Below, piece after piece: positions 17,970 through 25,380 of a stretch of DNA of 64,000 nt. The translations under genes were made by a program, and so were the position numbers. The notes beneath the pieces are model-generated. The model saw only the letters and a program-made list of their open reading frames with translations. It made no database searches and was not told the DNA's origin. The DNA is from Achromobacter spanius (lineage in GTDB: Bacteria; Pseudomonadota; Gammaproteobacteria; Burkholderiales; Burkholderiaceae_B). Positions within the stretch are counted from its first letter, which is position 1. Every line of letters begins with the position of its first letter. The DNA is taken from positions 4,712,001 through 4,776,000 of the forward strand of contig NZ_CP121261.1 in NCBI RefSeq assembly GCF_029637605.1, given 5' to 3'.

Positions 17970-19145
17970 ATGAACACGCCTGTCGATCGCCCCGTAAGCA
18001 ATACGCCGACCGCGCACGCGGGGCTGTTCGCGCCGCTGCGGGTAGGCACGGCGCTGAGCCTGCCAAACCGGCTTGTTGTCGCGCCCATGACCCGGGTCAG
18101 CGCCACGGCGGATGGCCACGCCACGACGTTGATGGCCGATTACTACGAGGCCTTCGCGGCAGGCGGCTTTGGCCTGGTGATTACCGAGGGCATTTATACG
18201 GACAAGGCCTACGCACAGGGCTATCTCTTTCAGCCGGGGCTGGCCGACGACGCGCAGCGCGATGCGTGGCGCGCCGTGGTGGATCGCGTGCACGGCCAAG
18301 GCGGCCGCATCGTGGCGCAGCTGATGCATGCGGGCGCGCTGTCGCAGGGCAACCCCTATCGCGACACGGCCAAGGGGCCTTCGGCGGTGCAGCCCAGGGG
18401 GCAACAGATGGCCTTCTATCGGGGCGAAGGGCCGTACCGCATGCCCGCAGCCATGTCGGCCGATGACATCGCCGAAGCGATCGACGGGTTTGCGCAAGCC
18501 GCGCGCCGGGCGCAAGAGGCCGGGTTCGACGGGGTAGAGATCCACGGCGCCAACGGCTATCTGCTGGACCAGTTTCTGACGGCCCATACCAACGTGCGCG
18601 ATGACCGCTACGGCGGCAGCCTGGACAAGCGGCTGCGCCTGACGGTGGATGTCATCCAGGCGGTTCGGCAGGCCACGTCGGCGCCATTCGTGGTGGGGGT
18701 GCGTGCCTCGCAAGGCAAGGTGAACGACTTCACGCACAAGTGGGAAGGCGGCGAGGCCGATGCGGCGCATATCTTTCGCACGTTGGGTGCGCAGCCTATC
18801 GACTACCTGCACACGACGGAATTCGAGGCCTGGCGTCCTGCCTTCGGTGAGCATGGTGCAAGCCTGGCGGCCCTGGCGCGCCAGCATGTTTCCGTGCCGG
18901 TGCTGGCGAACGGTTCCTTGCATGACGCCACGCAGGCCGAAGGCATGCTTGCCCGGCAAGAGGCTGACTTCGTGTCGCTGGGCCGGGGGGCGCTGACGCA
19001 CGCCGATTGGCCCGCTAGGCTGCGCGCGGGTGCGGCGCACGAGACCTTTGATCGTGGTCTTCTTGCGCCAATTGCTGACCTGGCCAACGCGATTCGGCAT
19101 CGGGCGCAGCGCCAGCCTTCTGTTGCGGACGCGGCGGCGGGTTAG
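17970..19145 (+). CDS. Old Yellow Enzyme-type FMN oxidoreductase
   Basis: An NADH:flavin oxidoreductase of 391 residues, a TIM barrel that binds FMN and reduces activated alkenes. Visible motifs: LPNRLVVAPMTR, QLMHAGALS, the substrate-binding segment DGVEIHGANGYLLDQFL and the RYGGSLDKRLRL loop. The start at 17970 is directly after the RidA stop. Its last 131 bases overlap an opposing gene. The OYE C-terminus (LLAPIADLANAI) is family-like, so the overlap is genuine on this strand. Confidence 0.9.
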   Translation: MNTPVDRPVSNTPTAHAGLFAPLRVGTALSLPNRLVVAPMTRVSATADGHATTLMADYYEAFAAGGFGLVITEGIYTDKAYAQGYLFQPGLADDAQRDAWRAVVDRVHGQGGRIVAQLMHAGALSQGNPYRDTAKGPSAVQPRGQQMAFYRGEGPYRMPAAMSADDIAEAIDGFAQAARRAQEAGFDGVEIHGANGYLLDQFLTAHTNVRDDRYGGSLDKRLRLTVDVIQAVRQATSAPFVVGVRASQGKVNDFTHKWEGGEADAAHIFRTLGAQPIDYLHTTEFEAWRPAFGEHGASLAALARQHVSVPVLANGSLHDATQAEGMLARQEADFVSLGRGALTHADWPARLRAGAAHETFDRGLLAPIADLANAIRHRAQRQPSVADAAAG

Positions 19146-19671
19146 ACACCTCGCCTTCGGTGCCGCTGCGCAGCTTCTCCGCCTGGGTCACCGGGGTAAC
19201 CGTGGCGGACGTGGGCTGCGCTGCCGCGCTCAAGGGCAGCGGCAGCATTGGCGGCACGCCCACCACGAAGCGATACGGCAACTGCGGCAGCAGGCCTTGG
19301 ATGGTGCCCAGGTCATTGGCCGCGTCGGCGCGCACCTGCAAGGCGGTCTGTTCGGCTCGCAAGGCCCGATTGACCTCGATGGCATGCGCGTCCAGCCGGG
19401 CTTGCTGGTCGTGAAAAGCCTGGATGGCCAGCTTCAAACAGTGGGCGGTGTACTGGTCGCGCAGCGAGTCCGTGGATGCGGCAGCGTCATCGGATTTGAT
19501 GCGGGCAACTTGCCCGGCAGCTGGGGCCGACGCCGCTGCTGTCGTTTGCATCGCTGCCTGAACCCGCGTGAACTGCTGCGCCTGCGGACGCGCCGCGAGC
19601 TGGGCACGGTAGGGGTCCGGAACCGTGTCGATGCGGGTGTGGCCAATCGGGTCAATGGCGCTGGAACTCAT
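19015..19671 (-). CDS. Unknown protein, Ala/Gln/Pro-rich
   Basis: A 218-residue protein with no recognised domain. The middle (about 65-150) is helical with an amphipathic pattern (YTAHCLKLAIQAFHDQQARL), the ends are disordered and Ala/Pro-rich, and there is no signal peptide. The start at 19671 has a clear AGGAG site five bases upstream, which supports real translation. The last 44 codons are antisense to the OYE gene and look like non-selected sequence, so the ancestral stop may have been lost. Confidence 0.6.
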   Translation of the reverse strand: MSSSAIDPIGHTRIDTVPDPYRAQLAARPQAQQFTRVQAAMQTTAAASAPAAGQVARIKSDDAAASTDSLRDQYTAHCLKLAIQAFHDQQARLDAHAIEVNRALRAEQTALQVRADAANDLGTIQGLLPQLPYRFVVGVPPMLPLPLSAAAQPTSATVTPVTQAEKLRSGTEGEVSNPPPRPQQKAGAAPDAESRWPGQQLAQEDHDQRSRAPHPRAA

Positions 19672-19723
19672 GGCAACTCCTGATCTGGGTGTGACGAATC
19701 ACGTTGTGTGCCTTTGCCAGGCG

Positions 19724-20269
19724 TCATGAACGGCTGGGAACACCGGGCGCTGCTCTGCGGCCGCTGATCGTTGCCTTCGCGGCGCGTCGTTGCATACCGA
19801 TCCAGATCAGTTGCGCCACCGAACCCACCAGAAACACCGCGAACCACGTCGCCAGCGCACCGCGCACCAAGGGGGACTGCGGGCCGTCGGCAAGCGGATG
19901 CGAGACGGGCAGCCGTGTCAGCGTTTCCGCGATGCCCGGCACGCACATCAGGAAATAGCTGAATGAAAACCCAAGCTGCGACAGATAGGGATGCGCACGC
20001 GACAGCAGGGGCAGCCGCGGTACGAGCAACGCGCCCGCCACCGACAGCAGCGCCAGGATGCCCAGTGCGTGCCCGACATTGAAGCCGCCGGAACTGGACA
20101 GCCCGAACGACGTCAGCACCGCAATCAGCAAGCCGCCCAGATAGATCTTGCCGGTGCGCGTGGCGCTGTCGATGCCGCGATAGCGCACAAAGCTGTACGC
20201 GCCCGCGGCAAGAGGCACCAGGCTGATGAAGGTGTGTGCGGCCCCCAGGGTGGAAATGGGATGTGGCAT
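19724..20269 (-). CDS. Multi-pass inner-membrane protein under TetR control
   Basis: 181 residues with about five hydrophobic helices (for example HTFISLVPLAAGAYSFV, GLLIAVLTSFGLSSSG, GILALLSVAGALLVP, FSYFLMCVPGIAETL and ATWFAVFLVGSVAQLIW). I do not recognise a functional family. A palindrome shared with the TetR promoter lies 23 bases upstream of the ATG, so it is very probably repressed by the TetR protein encoded just upstream. Confidence 0.75.
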   Translation of the reverse strand: MPHPISTLGAAHTFISLVPLAAGAYSFVRYRGIDSATRTGKIYLGGLLIAVLTSFGLSSSGGFNVGHALGILALLSVAGALLVPRLPLLSRAHPYLSQLGFSFSYFLMCVPGIAETLTRLPVSHPLADGPQSPLVRGALATWFAVFLVGSVAQLIWIGMQRRAAKATISGRRAAPGVPSRS

Positions 20270-20291
20270 GGGGAGGTCTCCAAAAGAAAAT

Positions 20292-20309
20292 CAACCGACT
20301 AGTTGGTTG
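20292..20309. promoter_or_regulatory. TetR operator, site 1
   Basis: CAACCGACTAGTTGGTTG, an 18-bp near-perfect palindrome centred on ACTAGT, lies between the TetR stop and the membrane-protein start. The half ACTAGTTGGT is repeated in site 2. Confidence 0.7.
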
Positions 20310-20368
20310 GTGTGTAATTTAAAAAAAGCGCACCCACTTGTGACCTGCGGGTGCGCGTCCTGCTGTGA

Positions 20369-20956
20369 TCAGGTCGAAGCGGCCAACTGCTTGATGGCCG
20401 CGGTTGAAATCGTGGCGAATACCTTGGGGTCACCCAACGCGCGCGCGGTCAGCATCGCGCCGTGCATGGTCGACATGAAGGCTTGCGCGTCTGCCTCGGC
20501 GGTGTCGCGCAGTTGGAACTGCCCTTGCGCCACACCGCTTTCCAGCACCGCCGCGATCCACGCCGTCAGTTCGCCGAAATAGGCGCGCACCTCGTCCGCA
20601 ATGGGCGGCGGAATCATCGGCAATTCAGCGGCCAGCATGGCGCAGATGCACATCGGCATCGTGCCCTCGCGGATGCAGGTGGCCCAGTAGTCCGCATAGG
20701 CGGTCAAGCGCGCACGCGGGTCCGGCACATGTTGGTCCAGGGCCGCCAGGCCCTGGCGGGCCTGCGCGCGGTGATGCGACACCACGGTAAGGACCAGGTC
20801 CGCCTTGGTGGGGAAATGATGATGGATGCTGGGCTTGCCGATATGCACCCGTTCGGACACATCGGCATAGCTGAACCCGTGATAACCGCCGGCGCCCAGC
20901 AGTAGCCGGGTCTGCTCGACGATCTCAAGGGCGCGGGGGGAAAGCTCTAAGCTCAT
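20369..20956 (-). CDS. TetR-family repressor
   Basis: A 195-residue TetR protein. The N-terminal helix-turn-helix is FSYADVSERVHIGKPSIHHH followed by FPTKADLV. The C-terminal ligand domain resembles the AcrR/YcdC-type set. ATG at 20956 is preferred to an upstream TTG. The gene has one matching operator upstream of itself and one upstream of the membrane-protein gene behind it, so autoregulation and control of that gene are likely. Confidence 0.88.
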   Translation of the reverse strand: MSLELSPRALEIVEQTRLLLGAGGYHGFSYADVSERVHIGKPSIHHHFPTKADLVLTVVSHHRAQARQGLAALDQHVPDPRARLTAYADYWATCIREGTMPMCICAMLAAELPMIPPPIADEVRAYFGELTAWIAAVLESGVAQGQFQLRDTAEADAQAFMSTMHGAMLTARALGDPKVFATISTAAIKQLAAST

Positions 20957-21041
20957 GGGTAACAACTCTGGTCTGCTGAAAAAAAACGAAGCGCCGGGGA
21001 ACGCAACGGCGCAAGGTCGGCTGAAGTCTACGCGTGGCAGC

Positions 21042-21059
21042 CAATCTACTAGTTGGTCG
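21042..21059. promoter_or_regulatory. TetR operator, site 2
   Basis: CAATCTACTAGTTGGTCG, centred on the same ACTAGT core as site 1 and sharing ACTAGTTGGT, 86 bases upstream of the tetR start. Confidence 0.65.
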
Positions 21060-21060
21060 G

Positions 21061-21582
21061 TTACGTTGTCAAGCGGTGCCGCTACCGGAAGGCTCGCGCC
21101 CAGGAGGGGCGCATGGCTAGCACGACGCCGTTACCTGAATTAGAAACTGATAATATTTTTTTCAGTTATTAATTAATAACCGTTGCGCGAGTGGATATTA
21201 TGGCGCTGAGATAACGCCTTTCAGTTTCGTGAATAAATAATAAAAAACACGAATTCCAATATTCACTAACAACTCCGCGACATCGCTATGTTGCAGTTTG
21301 TGTAATGAATGTAATTATTTGAGGGAATCTCCGGGGTTTATTACGGAGTTCCAGACTTATTTGCACAGCAAAATAAATCTTTAGAAAGAAAATTGCTGTT
21401 CAGCGCCTCTACGATTCGTCTGCTCGTCACCCAGCACTCTGATTTGGGTATCGAGACGTAACAATCCCCCTAGCAATAAGTCCGCCCAAGCGAGGCAAAA
21501 GTAAATCGATTTCGCGTCGATTTTTTGTCTTTTGGGCGTCGATTTCTAGTGTCCCAGACACGACGAAAACAGTGAGGCCCCC
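21061..21582 (+). promoter_or_regulatory. AT-rich control region of the Vi capsule locus
   Basis: About 520 bases without a long gene, and markedly AT-rich against the surroundings (especially 21140-21400). It holds a perfect 16-bp palindrome, GTTATTAATTAATAAC (21165-21180). A 19-codon frame (21113-21172) with AGGAGG upstream could be a leader peptide. No tviA-like regulator gene is present. The AT-richness suggests silencing by an H-NS/MvaT/BpH3-type protein, by analogy with other capsule loci. Exact promoters could not be placed. Confidence 0.5.
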
Positions 21583-22860
21583 GTGGTAAAGAGAATCGCA
21601 GTGTGTGGCCTTGGTTATGTCGGCCTGCCCGTGGCAGTCGCATTTTCCAAGCGCTTTGATGTCATCGGCTTTGATGTGGACAAGCGGCGAATCGCGACAC
21701 TGAAAGAGGGACATGACTGGACTGGCGAGATCGAACGTGACGCATTGCTGGCGTCCCCCATGACCTTCACCGACCAGATCTCTGAGCTGGAAGGTTGCGA
21801 CTTCTTCGTGGTCGCCGTCCCGACGCCCGTGGACGAAAAAAACAACCCTGACTTTTCCCTGCTGGTGCGGGCGTGCCGCTCGATCGGCCCCGTGCTGCGT
21901 CCGGGTTGCATCGTTGTCTTTGAATCCACCGTGCACCCCGGCGCCACCGAGGAAATCTGCGGACCCGAGCTTGAAAAAGTGTCGGGCCTGCGCTGCGGCG
22001 TCGACTTCAAGCTGGGCTATAGCCCCGAACGCATCAACCCGGGCGACCGCGAGCACCCGCTGGAAAAGATCGTCAAGATCGTGTCCGGCCAGGACGAAGC
22101 GTCGCTGGAAATCATTGCGGGCGTCTACGAAAAAATCATTGATGCGGGCGTGCACCGCGCCTCGTCCATCAAGGTGGCCGAAGCCGCCAAGGTGCTGGAG
22201 AACACCCAGCGCGACATCAACATCGCGTTGATGAACGAGATGTCGAAGATCTGCGACCTGGTTGGCATCCGCACGTCGGAAGTCCTGAACGCCGCCGGCA
22301 CCAAGTGGAACTTTCTCAAGTTCACGCCGGGCCTGGTGGGTGGCCATTGCATCGGGGTCGACCCGTACTACCTGACCTCCAAGGCGCAGGAGCTGGGTTA
22401 CCACCCCGAAGTCATCCTGTCGGGCCGCCGCATCAACGACGGCATGGCCAACCACGTGGCCTCGCGCATCGTGCAGAACCTGGCCCGCGCCGGCCGTCTG
22501 AATGCGTCGACCCGCGTCGGCATCCTGGGCATGACCTTCAAGGAAAACGTGCCCGACATCCGTAATTCCAAGATCGTCGATCTGTACAAGGCGCTTGGCA
22601 ACTACGGCATCACCCCCGTGGCGTGCGACCCGATGGTTGATCCGGACCAGATGGAGCACGAATACGGCATCCAGCTCGTCAAGCGCGAAGACTTCCGCGA
22701 CATGGACGTGCTGATTCTTGCAGTTCCGCACCGCGAAACCATGGAGACCATCTGGGAAGACATGCCCACCTTGGTCAAGAGCGGAGGCATGGTGTGCGAC
22801 TTGAAGTCCGTGCTTGATAGCAAGCGGCTCGCCTCCGACCTCTTGTACTGGACTCTTTAA
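21583..22860 (+). CDS. tviB: UDP-GlcNAc 6-dehydrogenase, Vi antigen synthesis
   Basis: Oxidises UDP-GlcNAc to UDP-GlcNAcA, the first step to the Vi sugar nucleotide. At 425 residues it equals Salmonella TviB in length and shares its blocks: GLGYVGLP Rossmann motif (Gly9/11/14), GYSPERINPGD, KVAEAAKVLENTQRDINIAL, and catalytic Cys256 in GLVGGHCIGVDPYYL. The GTG start at 21583 has GTGAGG five bases before it. The expected next gene, the C4-epimerase tviC, is absent; tviD follows after 39 bases. Confidence 0.93.
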   Translation: MVKRIAVCGLGYVGLPVAVAFSKRFDVIGFDVDKRRIATLKEGHDWTGEIERDALLASPMTFTDQISELEGCDFFVVAVPTPVDEKNNPDFSLLVRACRSIGPVLRPGCIVVFESTVHPGATEEICGPELEKVSGLRCGVDFKLGYSPERINPGDREHPLEKIVKIVSGQDEASLEIIAGVYEKIIDAGVHRASSIKVAEAAKVLENTQRDINIALMNEMSKICDLVGIRTSEVLNAAGTKWNFLKFTPGLVGGHCIGVDPYYLTSKAQELGYHPEVILSGRRINDGMANHVASRIVQNLARAGRLNASTRVGILGMTFKENVPDIRNSKIVDLYKALGNYGITPVACDPMVDPDQMEHEYGIQLVKREDFRDMDVLILAVPHRETMETIWEDMPTLVKSGGMVCDLKSVLDSKRLASDLLYWTL

Positions 22861-22899
22861 GTTCAGGCTCGCTATCCCTCACTACAGGAGAGACCCTGA

Positions 22900-25380
22900 A
22901 TGACCGCATTTACCATCGCTCCGATCGGCACCTGCCGCATCCACACCCCGCTGCGCGACGCCGTGGGCCGCTACCCGATCAAGCTGCAACTCGGGCGCAA
23001 CTACGGCTTTGTGCATACCAGCACCGAGGCGCTGCAGCAGGCGCGCTTCATGTTCGGCCAGACCGATATTCCGGCCGACGTGCAACGCCTGATCTTCCGC
23101 CCGTCCAATGGCGAGCAGGCTCGCCGTGGCACGCACAAGCCGGCCGACCTGTACATGGTCGAGCTGTCTTCGCGCAAATTGCTGACCATTGACGGCTACC
23201 CCATCCAGTCCAACTACCTGGGGCGCTACTTCAGCGAGTTCTTCGCCGACCGCACGCGCACGCGGATGTTCTGGTCGATGGCCCACGCCGACCGCCTGGC
23301 CGAACGCCGTGCGCTGCTGGACCAGGACCCGGTCTTCAAGAGTCTTTCCCAGGACGACCGCGAGCTGCTGGCCCGCATCGTCAAGCGCGACCTGACGGAC
23401 GACGAGATCGAAGGCGAAATGCGCCAGCTTGTCGACCTGCTGGGCCACGACAAAGTGGTGTTCGTCACGCACGTGAACGCTTTGACGCCGGACAACGTGC
23501 CGATCGAACAGCGCGCGCAATTGATTGCCGCGGTGGCTGCCGGTGCACAGCGCATCGGCGTGCCTTGCTACGACCCGACGCCGCTGATGAACAAGATCGG
23601 CCAGGCCGATGCCATGGAAGACGGCGGGCTCGACCTGACGCATTACACGCAGACGTTCTCCGAGCGCCTGTACGCCGAGTGGTTCAAGAACTACATGCGT
23701 CCGCGCATGAGCACCGCCACGACGCAGCCCGCCGCGCCCAAGCTGGGCGCGGAGGAAAGCGCCGAGCGCATTGAAAAGATCTGGGAATCGGGCGACCTGC
23801 GCGAAGCATCGCGCCGGGTGCGCGAAGTGCTGCGCCGCCATCCCGGCCTGCCCGAGCACACGCTGCTGTTCGCCCGCATTCAAGAAGAGCTGGGCGATTA
23901 CGAAGGCTCGCTGGCGCTGCTGGGCAGCGCGGACGGCGCGTTGGCCTCGGGCAGCAAGGCCGAGCAGGTGCTGATGCGCAATCACTTCAATCTGGGCCGC
24001 CACGACCTGGCGTACTCGCTGGCCGCCGGCCTGCTGGGCGACGAAATCGAAACCCCGGAAATCGTGCGCATCGCCGCGGTATCGGCGGGGCAACTGGGCT
24101 ATGTGGACGAAGCGCTGGGCAACTGGAAGCAACTGTTCCGCATTTCCTCGCCGGACGAGGCCAGCGCGCTGGAAGCGGCCGATACGGTGCTGTCGCTGCT
24201 GCAGGCCAGCGGCGACATGGAAGCGGTGCTTCGCTGGGTTCAGGAAGTGCGCGCGGCCATTCCGTCGCACGGCCGAGGCTTTGCGGTGCTGTGGCGCGAC
24301 AGGCTGTTGAATGGTGACCGCGCGGGGCTGCGCGCCCTGGCGTCCGAGTCGCCCGCGCTGGAAGACGTGGTGGCGCTGGAACTGGTCAAAGAGGCCTCGT
24401 GGCGCGGCTGCATCCTGGCGGCCGCCGCGTTGGCCGTGTCTTGCCGGCTGGCCCAGAGCGAGCGGGAAGACATTCGCGCCTGGTTGCTGTCGCAATCGTC
24501 CGCATGGGCCGAAGAGGGCACGCGCGCCCTGGAAGAAGGGCGCCTGCGTGATGCGGCCGAACGCATCTGCGCGCACCGCCTGCTCAACCCCGATGCCTTG
24601 ACCGCCCTGCGCTCGCAGCGCGCGTTCGAACGCGCCATGCGCTTGGGCGTGCGCGCCGCGCTGCTGGCGGGCAACCACAAGGAAGTGATCGACCTGACCG
24701 ACATCGCGCTGGACAGCCAGGTGGACTTTCCCGAGCTGGATGCCATGCGTGGCCGCGCGGCCGACGCCCTGGGCGACAAGCAGACGGCGATGCACCATCT
24801 TGAGCAAGCCGCGGCGGAAGAAGCCGCCCCGCTCAGCACGCAGTTGTACTTTGCCCGCGTGGCATTCAACGGGGGTTGGTTCGGCGAAGCCATCGACGCC
24901 TACAAGATGGTGCTGGCGCATGCCTCGGCCGACCAAAGCGCCAAGGACGAAGCAGAACGCCAGCTTGGCAGGCTGGGCCCGCGCGCCATCCGTGGCGCCC
25001 GCGAAATCCTGGCCGCCGGCGATCATCGCGGCGCCTGGAACCTGCTGGAGCGCGTGGCCCAGTCGTGGCCGGCCATGACCGAGGTCGAACACGAAAAGCG
25101 CCGCATCATCGCGGTGCTGTATGCCGAAGCGCGTGCGCTGGATCCCGCCAGCACCACCGAGCGCCTGGCGCTGGGCGAACGCATTCTGCAACTCGTTCCC
25201 ACGGATGCCATCGGCCTGCGCCTGGCCGCCGTGGGCGCCATGCGCCTGCATCGCTTCGAGCACGCCCTGCCTTACTGGCGGCGCCTGAAGGAACAGTCCG
25301 ACAACCCGGCGCAGTACGACCATTACATCGACCGCTGCCTGGCGTGGATTGAAAAGGCCAACCGCAGGAAGGCCGCATGA
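22900..25380 (+). CDS. tviD: Vi polysaccharide synthesis protein TviD (O-acetyltransferase type)
   Basis: An 826-residue cytoplasmic protein, close to the length of Salmonella TviD. The N-terminal third looks like an SGNH-type acyl-transferase: IGTCR at residues 9-13 in the nucleophile block position (Cys or an adjacent residue in place of GDS) and a C-terminal DxxH (Asp245-His248, DLTHYT). Residues about 280-820 are TPR-like helical repeats. TviD is linked to O-acetylation of the polymer. The best-defined piece here is the SGNH-like domain. It overlaps tviE by four bases. Confidence 0.85.
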   Translation: MTAFTIAPIGTCRIHTPLRDAVGRYPIKLQLGRNYGFVHTSTEALQQARFMFGQTDIPADVQRLIFRPSNGEQARRGTHKPADLYMVELSSRKLLTIDGYPIQSNYLGRYFSEFFADRTRTRMFWSMAHADRLAERRALLDQDPVFKSLSQDDRELLARIVKRDLTDDEIEGEMRQLVDLLGHDKVVFVTHVNALTPDNVPIEQRAQLIAAVAAGAQRIGVPCYDPTPLMNKIGQADAMEDGGLDLTHYTQTFSERLYAEWFKNYMRPRMSTATTQPAAPKLGAEESAERIEKIWESGDLREASRRVREVLRRHPGLPEHTLLFARIQEELGDYEGSLALLGSADGALASGSKAEQVLMRNHFNLGRHDLAYSLAAGLLGDEIETPEIVRIAAVSAGQLGYVDEALGNWKQLFRISSPDEASALEAADTVLSLLQASGDMEAVLRWVQEVRAAIPSHGRGFAVLWRDRLLNGDRAGLRALASESPALEDVVALELVKEASWRGCILAAAALAVSCRLAQSEREDIRAWLLSQSSAWAEEGTRALEEGRLRDAAERICAHRLLNPDALTALRSQRAFERAMRLGVRAALLAGNHKEVIDLTDIALDSQVDFPELDAMRGRAADALGDKQTAMHHLEQAAAEEAAPLSTQLYFARVAFNGGWFGEAIDAYKMVLAHASADQSAKDEAERQLGRLGPRAIRGAREILAAGDHRGAWNLLERVAQSWPAMTEVEHEKRRIIAVLYAEARALDPASTTERLALGERILQLVPTDAIGLRLAAVGAMRLHRFEHALPYWRRLKEQSDNPAQYDHYIDRCLAWIEKANRRKAA

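Noticed and set aside
19030..19683. Plus-strand frame opposite the unknown gene
   Set aside because: The minus-strand frame has the AGGAG site and protein-like helices; this one is Arg/Gly-rich shadow sequence.
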